From NCBI RefSeq assembly GCF_001279005.1, contig NZ_LGCN01000239.1, positions 1 to 64,000 on the forward strand: 64,000 bases of DNA, written 5' to 3'. Origin of the DNA: Streptomyces caelestis. GTDB lineage: Bacteria; Actinomycetota; Actinomycetes; Streptomycetales; Streptomycetaceae. Shown here in pieces: positions 41,576 through 50,064 of this stretch; position 1 is the stretch's first letter, and every line of letters starts with the position of its first letter. The notes under the pieces were generated by a model. That model made no database searches and was not told where the DNA came from. It was given only the letters and a program-made list of their open reading frames with translations. The position numbers were made by a program, and so were the translations under genes.

Positions 41576-43136
41576 GGACGGGAACCGGGCCGCGGGCGCG
41601 GGGGACGACGAGAACGAGGCCGGGGAGGAGGCGGCATACGCTTCCTCGGGCCCCGCGGGTCCGTACCTGAAGGACTACGCCACGCTGGCGGACGGGGTCC
41701 CCCGGGTGAGCGCCCGGTCGGCGCTGGTGCGGTTCTACCGGAACGGCGGCTACAGCGTGATCAGGGCCTCCGGTGTCGAGCACGTCGACAAGAGGGCGCT
41801 GGCCAGGCCGCGCGGCATCTGCGAGATCGCGCTCGGCACCTATGTGACGCCGCTGCAGATGGAGTTGCCGGCCGCCGGCGGGACCACCTTCTTCAAGGCC
41901 GAGGTGGACATCCAGTGGACCGTGACCGACCCCCATCTGGCCGCGCTCGAGGTCGTGACCGACGTCGCCGGCCGGCTCACCTCCCCGGTCCTGGAGCGGC
42001 TGCGCGAGGTCACCACGACCTACCGGGTGACCGAGGCCGAGCAGGCCAACCGCGCCATCACGCGGGAGTGCGCCGGCGGACGGTGGTCCGACCTGGGCTC
42101 CGAACTCGGCCTGCGGGTGCGGTTGTACGTCCGTCTCCGGGCGGACGACCGGACCATCGAGTACGCCGACGAGGAGCGGGACGTGCACGCCCGGGCCAAG
42201 TGGACCCGGCTGCGGCAGGACGAGTTCCGGCGCATGCTGCAGGGCGGTGAGCTGGAGCAGCTCAGCTTCATGCTGGCGGCCGATCCGGACGAGGCCAAGG
42301 ACTTCCTGGAGAAGATCCGCCAGGAGGGCAGGCAGGACGAGAAGGACCGGGTCGCCCGGCTCTTCGCCATGGCCGCCCGTGGTGAACTCGCCACCGCCGA
42401 CGTGGAGGCACAGGTCCTGAACCTCCTCAACCAGGGCATCGGCCGGCCCGTGGTGGGGCCCATCGGCATGATGCCCGTACGCCGCCCGGTAACGCGGCAG
42501 CTGGAGCCGTCCGCCGACCGTCCGTTCAACCCGGACTGGGCGTCGGACGAACCACCCCGGCGGCCGTCCCACCGGACGGAACCCGACCGGCGCGGGCCCG
42601 GCGGGAGGAGCCCTCACCCGGGCGATGACGCCGGTGACGACGAGCCGCGCTTCCGGGACCGGCGGCAGCCTCGCCGGCCCGAGCTCTCCTCGGGAGCGGA
42701 CGACGCGTACGACGGGCCGCGTCCCCGCGCCGCGCGGGGGACCTACCGGCCTGAACCGTACGATCCGGGTGACGGCGGGCCGCGTCCTCGCACCGGGCGC
42801 GGGACCTACCGGCCGGAGCCGTACGGTCCGGGCGATGACGCCGGTGACGGCGGGCCGGGTTTCCGGGACCGGCGGCGGCCCTACCGGCCCGAGCTCTCCT
42901 CGGGAGCGGACGACGCGTACGGCGGGTCGGGCTCCCGCACCGGGCGCGGGACCTTCCGGCCGGAGCCGTACGGTCCGGGTGACGACGCCGCGTACGACGG
43001 GGCGCGTCACTCCGCCCGGCGCGATGCCCACCGGCCCGAGCCGTACTACCCGGACGAGGACCGCGATCAGGAGCCGCCGCGTCGCCGTGGACGTTCCGGG
43101 GGCGAGGGATGGCCCTGGACGGAAGAGGACCGATGA
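41568..43136 (+). CDS. SPFH/band-7-like protein with Tyr-repeat tail
   Basis: A 522-residue protein from ATG 41568 (AGGAGG upstream). Residues about 40-280 match the SPFH layout: membrane-proximal strands, TFFKAEVDIQWTVTDPHLAA (the conserved V-x-V-x-W-x-V-x-D-P core), then VLERLREVTTTYRVTEAEQA and a helical region rich in charged residues. No N-terminal membrane helix is evident. Residues about 320-522 are disordered and repetitive, with GRGTYRPEPYGPGDD-type units and two longer copies of an FRDRRxPxRPELSSGADDAY block. SPFH proteins form membrane-microdomain cages, so it may tether the complex to the membrane. The PycTM-like gene starts inside its last codons. Confidence 0.7.
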   Translation: MAEDGNRAAGAGDDENEAGEEAAYASSGPAGPYLKDYATLADGVPRVSARSALVRFYRNGGYSVIRASGVEHVDKRALARPRGICEIALGTYVTPLQMELPAAGGTTFFKAEVDIQWTVTDPHLAALEVVTDVAGRLTSPVLERLREVTTTYRVTEAEQANRAITRECAGGRWSDLGSELGLRVRLYVRLRADDRTIEYADEERDVHARAKWTRLRQDEFRRMLQGGELEQLSFMLAADPDEAKDFLEKIRQEGRQDEKDRVARLFAMAARGELATADVEAQVLNLLNQGIGRPVVGPIGMMPVRRPVTRQLEPSADRPFNPDWASDEPPRRPSHRTEPDRRGPGGRSPHPGDDAGDDEPRFRDRRQPRRPELSSGADDAYDGPRPRAARGTYRPEPYDPGDGGPRPRTGRGTYRPEPYGPGDDAGDGGPGFRDRRRPYRPELSSGADDAYGGSGSRTGRGTFRPEPYGPGDDAAYDGARHSARRDAHRPEPYYPDEDRDQEPPRRRGRSGGEGWPWTEEDR

Positions 43137-43684
43137 CCGCCGGAAGCGGGGGTGGGACCTCCCCCGGCCCGGTCGGGCCTGTGCCGGACGGGGGTCGGCA
43201 CTGCCACGACGGGTCGGGGGAGCGCATCGCCGAGCGGCTGCTGGACACGGCCCGGGAGGACGTCGGCCGGGCGGACTCCAAGGCGGCCGTGCTGCTGTCG
43301 GGCACGCTGGCGCTGCCCGCGTTCCTGGTCGGGTGGCACGGCAGCCCCCGCTGGGACGGGTTCGCCGACGTGACGCTGGTCCTCGCCGGGGTGCTCTGGG
43401 CCGTCGCGGTGAGCGCGCTGGTCGGGGCGCTGATGCCGCGCACCGGCACGGTCCGCGGGCGGGACGGGGTGACGTACTTCGGCGATCTGGTGGGGCCCCT
43501 GGACCCCGTGGGGCTGGCCGCCCGGATCGCCGAGGCCGGGCGTGATCCCACCGGGTGGCTGCTCGTCCAGGCCGTGGACGTCAGCTCGATCCTGTCCGCC
43601 AAGTACCGGGCCATCCGCTGGGGGGTGGGCTCGCTCGCCCCGTCGACGGCGCTGGCCGTGCTCTGGGGCCTGACCGCGCGCTGA
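43133..43684 (+). CDS. PycTM-like membrane effector
   Basis: A 183-residue protein. The ATG at 43133 overlaps the upstream TGA in an ATGA arrangement; an ATG at 43109 is an alternative. The core reads RIAERLLDTAREDVGRADSK then AAVLLSGTLALPAFLV, the D-x-K-A-x-x-L-L signature of Pycsar PycTM effectors. A second membrane helix (LVLAGVLWAVAVSALVGALM), then VTYFGDLVGPLDP and a last hydrophobic helix near the C-terminus follow. In Pycsar, cCMP or cUMP activates such proteins to disrupt the inner membrane. The cyclase three genes upstream is the natural partner. Ligand specificity is inferred. Confidence 0.8.
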   Translation: MTAGSGGGTSPGPVGPVPDGGRHCHDGSGERIAERLLDTAREDVGRADSKAAVLLSGTLALPAFLVGWHGSPRWDGFADVTLVLAGVLWAVAVSALVGALMPRTGTVRGRDGVTYFGDLVGPLDPVGLAARIAEAGRDPTGWLLVQAVDVSSILSAKYRAIRWGVGSLAPSTALAVLWGLTAR

Positions 43685-43717
43685 CGCGCGGCCGGCCCCA
43701 CCGCACGAGCCGGGGCG

Positions 43718-43762
43718 GAGCACCCGAACGCGGAGCACCCGAACGCAGAACATCCGAACGCA
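43718..43762 (+). repeat. Three 15-bp tandem units in the gap before the vWA gene
   Basis: GAGCACCCGAACGCG (43718-43732), GAGCACCCGAACGCA (43733-43747) and GAACATCCGAACGCA (43748-43762) follow one another. They lie upstream of the chosen vWA start. Since 15 is a multiple of three, they could be read as a GAPER-type repeat if translation began further upstream. Confidence 0.6.
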
Positions 43763-43794
43763 GAACAGAGACGAACCGAGGAGCGGGGGACGCC

Positions 43795-46122
43795 GTGGGA
43801 AGAGTCACGGGAGGACGGCAGTCGGGAAGGAGCCGGGTGCGCCGTGCCGCGGTCTCGCTGGTGGGCGGCACCGCGGTGTTCGTGTCCCTGGTGGCGCCGG
43901 CCGGCCGGGACCCGGTGCCGGCGGCGGACTCCGCGCCGGCGTTCCCGTCCGTCAACTACGCCGTGGCCGTGGACGAGTCGGCCAGCCTCACGCCCGCGGA
44001 CCTGCGGGCCGAGAAGGCCGCCGCCGCACGGATCGCGCTGGGTGACGTCTCCTCGTCCTCCCACGTCACGGTCTTCGGCTTCGCCGCCGCCGAGTCCGAC
44101 GACCAGCGCGCGGTGGACCCGGTGTGCCCGCGCACCCCGCTGGACGCCGCGGGCCGCGAGACGATCGGCGACTGCGTCGGGAAGCTGCGCGGCCGCGAGG
44201 AGGGCGAGGGCACCGGCACCGACTTCCCGAGCGCGATCCGGCAGGGCGTGCACGACCTGACCCGCGGCACCGACGCGTCGGAGCCGCGGGTGCTGTTCCT
44301 GCTGACCGACGGGAGGATGGACGTCGCCGACAGCCCCAAGTACGGCGACCCCGCACACCGCGAGGCCGAGGGCGAACGGCAGTTGACGGAGGCGCTGAAG
44401 GACGCCGCCGCGCAGAACGTCCAGATCTGGCCGCTGGGTTTCGGAGCCGACCCGGACCAAGAGCAGCTCGACCGGATAGCCGCCGGCGGGTATCGGAAGG
44501 GCTGCGTCGAACTGCCCTCCGCCACCCCGAAGGCCCACAAGGTCTCCGGCGCGAAGGACATCGGCACCACGCTGGAGAAGATCTTCGCCGCCGCCCACTG
44601 CCTGCGCCACGAGGAGGGGCCCGCCCCCAAGCGGCCGCCGGCCACCCTGGAGATCGGGATCTCGCCGCTGGCGACCGTGGGCAGCATCGTCGTCGACAAG
44701 GGCGACCCCGCGGTCGAGATCACCTACGTCGACCCGTCCGGTGACGAGGTCCCGACGTCCGGGACGTACAAGAAGTCCCGCTTCGAGCTGGCGGGCGGCA
44801 ACGGCGCCGTCGAGGCGCTGAAGATCGTCGACCCGCTGCCCGGCACCTGGAAGGTGAGGGCCGAGGCCCCCGAGGGGCACCGCTCGCTGCCGGTCGCCGT
44901 CAGCGTGCTGTGGCAGGGCGAGCTGCGCGGCGCCATCACCATGGACCCGCCCTCCCCGCAGGCCGGGGAGAAGGTCACGGTGACCATGCGGCTGCAGACG
45001 CGCGAGGGCTACGAGATCAAGGACCCGCGCGACTACGCGGGGCTGCGCGTCCGCAGCGAGCTGACCGGGGACGGCTTCGACCCGCTGGCCCTGGACCTCG
45101 CCGACGACGGCGAGGGGGCCGATCCCGGGGCGAGCGACGGGTCCTTCACCGGCACCGCGACGATCCCGCGGGACGCCGACGGGGAGCTGAAGGTGAGCGC
45201 GACCCTCACCGCCTCGGGGCTGAGCGCCGACACCCGCAGCGAGAGCGGCGAGGTCGCACCGGGCCAGCTGCCCGTCAGGGCCGTGCTCGACCTGCGCGCC
45301 GCGAACGCCCACCCCGGCACGGAGGTCGCCGGGAACCTGGACGTGAGCAACACCACCGACGTCCCGCACACCCTGCGGCTGTCCGTCGCCGACGTGAAGG
45401 ACGGGCTGCTCTCCGTCGAGCCCGCCGAGATCACCCTCGGGCCCGGCGAGAGCGGCACCCGGAAGGTGACGGTCGCGGTCGCCCCGGCGGGCGCCTTCGG
45501 GGACCGCCTCGGCGACGGGCTGAGGCTCGCCGGCACCGTCACCGTCGTCGACACCACCGACGACGACCGGACGCTGGTCCGCTCCCCGCTCTCGGTGCAC
45601 GTCACGCCCGAGCCCGGGATCGGGGAGAGGTACTGGTGGGCGTTCGCGTCCGGTGCCGTCCTGATCGCGCTGGCCGCGGCGGCGGTGGCCGCCCGGCGGC
45701 GGCTGCGCCGGCGCCGGCGGGACCCGTCCGGCCTGGTGCTGCGGCTGGTCTCGGAGGACGGCACCGTCCTCAACGAGCACACGGCGGGACGCGGGAACGG
45801 CAAGCAGTGGTACGAGTTCGCCGTCGCCGAGGCCCACCGCAGCCCGCGCATCGAGCGGCGCGCCCACGGTCCCTACGCGGTCCAGCGCCGCCGCGAGGGC
45901 GGAGCGGTGCTCCGCAAGCAGGGCGGCAGCCGGACCCCGGTGCCCACCCACGGCCAGGTCCCCCTGACCGACACGCTGAGCCTCGCCCTCGGCGAGGAGA
46001 CCCGCACCACGAGGCGCCGGCCGCAGACGGCCACCGCCGGATCCGGCTCCGGATCCGGCTCCCCCACCGGCGGGGCCGGAGGCGGGACCAGGGGCGGATA
46101 CGACGACAACCCGTACCTGTGA
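43795..46122 (+). CDS. Membrane vWA protein with extracellular Ig-like region and cytoplasmic tail
   Basis: A 775-residue protein from GTG 43795, with GAGGAG upstream. An N-terminal membrane or signal segment (AAVSLVGGTAVFVSLVAP) is followed by a vWA domain: YAVAVDESASLTPADL holds the D-x-S-x-S MIDAS motif and VLFLLTDGRMDVADS the second metal Asp. Residues 300-600 are beta-rich repeats (ITYVDPSGDEVPTSGTYKKS, VSNTTDVPHTLRL-like), probably Ig-like. A membrane helix near 613-637 (AFASGAVLIALAAAAVAAR) leads to a 135-residue tail with SGLVLRLVSEDGTVLNEHTA. It could sense envelope ligands by metal-dependent adhesion and signal inward to the rest of the operon. Confidence 0.8.
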   Translation: MGRVTGGRQSGRSRVRRAAVSLVGGTAVFVSLVAPAGRDPVPAADSAPAFPSVNYAVAVDESASLTPADLRAEKAAAARIALGDVSSSSHVTVFGFAAAESDDQRAVDPVCPRTPLDAAGRETIGDCVGKLRGREEGEGTGTDFPSAIRQGVHDLTRGTDASEPRVLFLLTDGRMDVADSPKYGDPAHREAEGERQLTEALKDAAAQNVQIWPLGFGADPDQEQLDRIAAGGYRKGCVELPSATPKAHKVSGAKDIGTTLEKIFAAAHCLRHEEGPAPKRPPATLEIGISPLATVGSIVVDKGDPAVEITYVDPSGDEVPTSGTYKKSRFELAGGNGAVEALKIVDPLPGTWKVRAEAPEGHRSLPVAVSVLWQGELRGAITMDPPSPQAGEKVTVTMRLQTREGYEIKDPRDYAGLRVRSELTGDGFDPLALDLADDGEGADPGASDGSFTGTATIPRDADGELKVSATLTASGLSADTRSESGEVAPGQLPVRAVLDLRAANAHPGTEVAGNLDVSNTTDVPHTLRLSVADVKDGLLSVEPAEITLGPGESGTRKVTVAVAPAGAFGDRLGDGLRLAGTVTVVDTTDDDRTLVRSPLSVHVTPEPGIGERYWWAFASGAVLIALAAAAVAARRRLRRRRRDPSGLVLRLVSEDGTVLNEHTAGRGNGKQWYEFAVAEAHRSPRIERRAHGPYAVQRRREGGAVLRKQGGSRTPVPTHGQVPLTDTLSLALGEETRTTRRRPQTATAGSGSGSGSPTGGAGGGTRGGYDDNPYL

Positions 46123-46266
46123 CGCGAGGGGAGCGGGCCGGACACGCCACCGACCCGCCCGCCCCCACGCGCACCGCACCGCGGCGCGGACCGCACACCG
46201 CGCGCAACCACGGACGTACCGAGCACGAACCGGCGGCCGCGCCGGCCGTCAAGCGGGGAGGAAAAC

Positions 46267-49200
46267 ATGAAGATCTTCCAGCCGATGCTCTTCGTCGGCC
46301 TGGGCGGCACCGGAGGCCTGGTCGGCGCCGAGCTGGAACGCAGGCTGCGCGCCGAGCTGTGCGGCCCGGACGGCATGGCGCTCAGCCGACAGAGCGGCCG
46401 CGCCCCCTTCCAGCTGCCCGACTGCCTCCAGTTCGTGTACGCGGACTACAGCGAGAGCGACCTCAGGAGGCTGCCGCAGTTCACCGTGGACCCGTCGCTG
46501 CGGCCCGCGTACGCCCGCACCTCCCGGGCCACCCACAACCTGCTGCCGAACTTCGACAGTTCGCCGGCGGTGACCAAGATGCTCCGCGCGAGCATGCGCG
46601 GCGAGGTGGCCGACTGGCTGCCGCCGGTGGTCGGCGAGCCGGAGGTCACCCCGCTCCGCAGCGGCGCCGGCCAGCTGCCCACCGTCGGGCGCGCCGCCCT
46701 GTTCGCCACGCTCCGGCACGGCCTCTCCCCGGTCCTGGAGCCGCTGCTGCAGGCCATCGACGCGATCGCCAAGGCGGCGGGCGAACTGAGCGAGTTCGGC
46801 GGCGGCAAGGTCAACGGCTGTGACGTGTTCGTCTCCTTCTCGGTGGCCGGCGGCACCGGCGCCGGGATCTTCCTGGACTACCTGCACCTCATCAGCCATG
46901 CCTTCCAGCTGCGCCGCTTCGACGGGGTGAGGATCTATCCGCTGGTGGTGATGCCGTCGTCGTTCTCCGCCGCCACCGGCGGCGGCTGGGAGGCGGAACT
47001 CAACGCCGCCCGCGCGCTGGTCGACCTGTTCCGGCTGGTGGACCGGCAGAACGCGCCGCGGGAGGGCGCGGAGATCGGCGACCTCGACCACGACGCCGGC
47101 TTCGCCGTCCGCTACCCGGGCACGCCCCCGGTCCGGCTGCGCACCGGCGTCCTGCCCACGGCGTTCCTGTTCAGCCCGACCGCCGGCATCCGCGCGGACG
47201 ACCTGCGCCGTTCCATCGTCTCCCTGGTGATGTCGCTGATCGGCACCGAGCTGGGCGACGGCCGCGCCCGGGGCCGGAGGACGGCGGCCGACGACGACTA
47301 CCAGACCTTCGCCGCGAGCTTCATCAACCGGGGGGTGGCCCGCAGCGCCCCCTCGCCCACCGGGATCGGCCGGCAGGGCGTCTCCACCAGTCTGGTCGCC
47401 TCCATGACCGCGCCGATGGACCAGTTGGCCGACCTGGTGGCCGGACGGCTGCTGCGGGAGGCGGTCACCGACCTCGTGGAGCGGCCGCGCGCCGGGTTCA
47501 AGGACGACGCGGTGCCGATGATCCGGCAGCTGTTCGCCGACTCCCACCTCGAAGACCTGTGGGAGCGCAGGCAGTTGCCGGTGCCGGAGCCCGATCCGCT
47601 GCCGCGCGGCGGCAAGAACATCGAGCAGGCGCTGGGCGAGCGGATCGCGGACATGCAGCGGCTGCTGGCCGACCTGCGGAGCGAGGTCGGCCGGTCGGCC
47701 GTCACGATGGCCGACCGGTTCGCCCCGCGCCCCGCCGTCGACAAGCTGCTGCGGAGCGTGGACCCCTTCCTCGCCGAACGGGTCGTCCGGGGCGTGCCGG
47801 GCCACGAGGACCCGATCGTCAGGCGCGGCTTCCTCGGCATGCTGGACAACCGCTCCCGCGCGCCGCAGCGCCCGCCCGGGGTGACCGAACAACCGCCCAA
47901 GATCCCCCGGATCAAGGGCCAGCTGGCCGGTCTGGCGCCGGCCCGCTGGGGCGACGAGGAGGTGCAGGCGGCCATCCAGGAGCAGGACCTCTGGTACCAG
48001 TGGCGCTGCCGGTCGATCTGGCACGAGGCCTGGCGGGAGCAGCACCAGCACTGGCAGCCCCAGGCGGACGCGGCCGGGGACGACGTCGTGCGCCTGGTGA
48101 ACGCCTTCCGCCGGCACTGCGACCAGGAGCCCAGGACCTCCGAGCAGAAGGCCCACGAGCTGTACGAGGACCGCACCGGCATCTCGTACCTGCTGCCGCC
48201 GCAGCGCAGCCTCAACTACTTCTACGAGGACGTGGTCCGCCGGCTGGTCTACCGGGAAGGGCTGCGCGAGACCGACGACGAGTCCGCGCTCCTGCTCAAA
48301 CTGGTCGACGGGGACACCTGGCGCCAGGTCCTCGCGCTCAGCCGCCGCGACCCGGAGGGCTCCGTGGCGCGGGCGAAGGGGCTGCTGGAGGCCCGGATCA
48401 CACGACTGTTCGCCGAGCGGGGCGCGCGTCTGGAGCAGCATCCGCTGCTGCCGGCCATGGGCACGCTGCTGGCCGCCGCGGCGGGTGACGCGGACGCCAG
48501 GGAACAGACCAGCAAGGAGACCCTCGACCTGTTCGTCCGCAAGCTGGCCGTGCTGCTGCCGGTCGGCTTCACCCCGGAGGGCACCGGGCCGCTGCGGATC
48601 CTGGTCACGCATCCGCGGGTGCAGGCCGTGGAGGAGGTGCGGGAGTACCTCGGCAAGACGCTGCGGCTGCCCACGGACGCGAACAACTCCGTGGAGTACC
48701 GGGGGGTGGAGAGCGACTCGATCACCGTCGTCCTCTTCCGCAGCGAGATGAGCCTCATCCAGGTGCCCGAGGCCCGCAAGGTGCTGCGCCAGTGGGCCCG
48801 CGCGAAGAAGTTCGAGGAGCCCCGGGACGTGCTGCGGTGGCGGCAGCGGACCGGATTCCGGGACAGCTGGATGGTGAGCAGCGAGGAGGACCGGCGCGTC
48901 ATCCTGCACCGGCTGCTGTGCTGCATGTGGAACGGCCAGGTGGACGTGCTGGACGGCGACCCGTCGTCGCCGGAGCGGATCCGGCTGAGGCTGTTCCCCG
49001 AGCGGGGGGCGAACGTCCCCGGCGTCCGGCTGAGGCTGGACGACTTCCCCGGCGGGGTGTCGAGCTGGGCGGAGCTGCTGCGGTCGTACGAGCGCTGGAC
49101 GGTCCTCGACGACAGCCGGGCCGTCGAGGACCACTGCCGTGAGCTGATGAAGGCCCAGCCACTGGGCCTCTCCCGGGCCGGCAGCGAACCCCACCCCCTC

Positions 49201-50064
49201 TTCACCGACCTGGTCGAGAAGGTCGCCCCACGCCAGCTGGAACTGCTGGCCGAGCGCCGGGAGCGGGGCGGCGAGCGGGTCGAGGGCTGGGTGCGGCCGC
49301 TGTGGGAGTTCTGGGCGGAGACCCTCCCGGCCGCCCTGGACGTGGAGTTCGGCAACCAGCGCGCCGTCCAGCCGACCCTGCGCACCCTGCTGGAGCACGT
49401 CCGCGGCGGCGCACCGGCCCGCCCGCGGACCCGCGACGACCTCCCGGAACCCCGGCGCCGCCCCGAGGCCGACGACGACTGGGGCACCGCGCCGTTCGGC
49501 TCCTTCGAGCGGCCGTACGGCGACGAGCGCGGCGCGGGGGAAAGGGAGGGACGGGACGTACGGGGCGCCGGCCGGGACGACGGGAGCGGCTCCCGCGCCG
49601 GCGACCGCGGCGACCGCGACGGGGACGACGGCGGCCGTCGCCGTGCCGCCCGGGACGCCCACGACGGCTACGACGGCTACGGCGAGCCCGGCGACAGCCG
49701 TCGGAACGGGCAGGACCGGGGCGGCCGGGGAGGCTGGGAGGCCCGCGACGACCGGCACGGCCGGGACCGCACCGGCGACCGCGACGGGGCGGAGGACGGC
49801 CGTCTTCGTGCCGCCCGGGACGTCCATGACGCCTACGACGACTACGACGACTACGGGGAGCCCGGCGACCACCGTCGGGACGGCCGGGGAGGGGACTTCC
49901 CCCGTCCGGGTGAAGCGGGGAGCCGGGGAGAGCGCGACGAGGAGTACGGGACGGAGGACGGGGGAGGGCGCCGGTTCCCCTCCGGGGACCCCGACGACCT
50001 GCCCCGGGCGCCCTGGGACGACGACACCGACCCGCGCGGCCCCTGGGGCGGTGACGACCGGTGA
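46267..50064 (+). CDS. Large tubulin-like GTPase-fold protein
   Basis: A 1265-residue protein from ATG 46267 with GGGGAGGAAAAC upstream. The N-terminus has a first nucleotide-binding loop, FVGLGGTGGLVGAELERRLR, and the tubulin signature is in VFVSFSVAGGTGAGIFLDYL (GGTGAG). The next strand-helix units (YPLVVMPSSFSAATGGGWEA, NAARALVDLFRLVD) agree with the tubulin-like family found in bacterial gene clusters. Residues about 430-1050 are mostly helical and unassigned. The last 200 residues are an Asp/Gly/Arg-rich tail with GYDGYGEPGD and AYDDYDDYGEPGDHRRDGR repeats. It may polymerise as a scaffold for the assembly. Its stop overlaps the next start (GTGA). Confidence 0.75.
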   Translation: MKIFQPMLFVGLGGTGGLVGAELERRLRAELCGPDGMALSRQSGRAPFQLPDCLQFVYADYSESDLRRLPQFTVDPSLRPAYARTSRATHNLLPNFDSSPAVTKMLRASMRGEVADWLPPVVGEPEVTPLRSGAGQLPTVGRAALFATLRHGLSPVLEPLLQAIDAIAKAAGELSEFGGGKVNGCDVFVSFSVAGGTGAGIFLDYLHLISHAFQLRRFDGVRIYPLVVMPSSFSAATGGGWEAELNAARALVDLFRLVDRQNAPREGAEIGDLDHDAGFAVRYPGTPPVRLRTGVLPTAFLFSPTAGIRADDLRRSIVSLVMSLIGTELGDGRARGRRTAADDDYQTFAASFINRGVARSAPSPTGIGRQGVSTSLVASMTAPMDQLADLVAGRLLREAVTDLVERPRAGFKDDAVPMIRQLFADSHLEDLWERRQLPVPEPDPLPRGGKNIEQALGERIADMQRLLADLRSEVGRSAVTMADRFAPRPAVDKLLRSVDPFLAERVVRGVPGHEDPIVRRGFLGMLDNRSRAPQRPPGVTEQPPKIPRIKGQLAGLAPARWGDEEVQAAIQEQDLWYQWRCRSIWHEAWREQHQHWQPQADAAGDDVVRLVNAFRRHCDQEPRTSEQKAHELYEDRTGISYLLPPQRSLNYFYEDVVRRLVYREGLRETDDESALLLKLVDGDTWRQVLALSRRDPEGSVARAKGLLEARITRLFAERGARLEQHPLLPAMGTLLAAAAGDADAREQTSKETLDLFVRKLAVLLPVGFTPEGTGPLRILVTHPRVQAVEEVREYLGKTLRLPTDANNSVEYRGVESDSITVVLFRSEMSLIQVPEARKVLRQWARAKKFEEPRDVLRWRQRTGFRDSWMVSSEEDRRVILHRLLCCMWNGQVDVLDGDPSSPERIRLRLFPERGANVPGVRLRLDDFPGGVSSWAELLRSYERWTVLDDSRAVEDHCRELMKAQPLGLSRAGSEPHPLFTDLVEKVAPRQLELLAERRERGGERVEGWVRPLWEFWAETLPAALDVEFGNQRAVQPTLRTLLEHVRGGAPARPRTRDDLPEPRRRPEADDDWGTAPFGSFERPYGDERGAGEREGRDVRGAGRDDGSGSRAGDRGDRDGDDGGRRRAARDAHDGYDGYGEPGDSRRNGQDRGGRGGWEARDDRHGRDRTGDRDGAEDGRLRAARDVHDAYDDYDDYGEPGDHRRDGRGGDFPRPGEAGSRGERDEEYGTEDGGGRRFPSGDPDDLPRAPWDDDTDPRGPWGGDDR

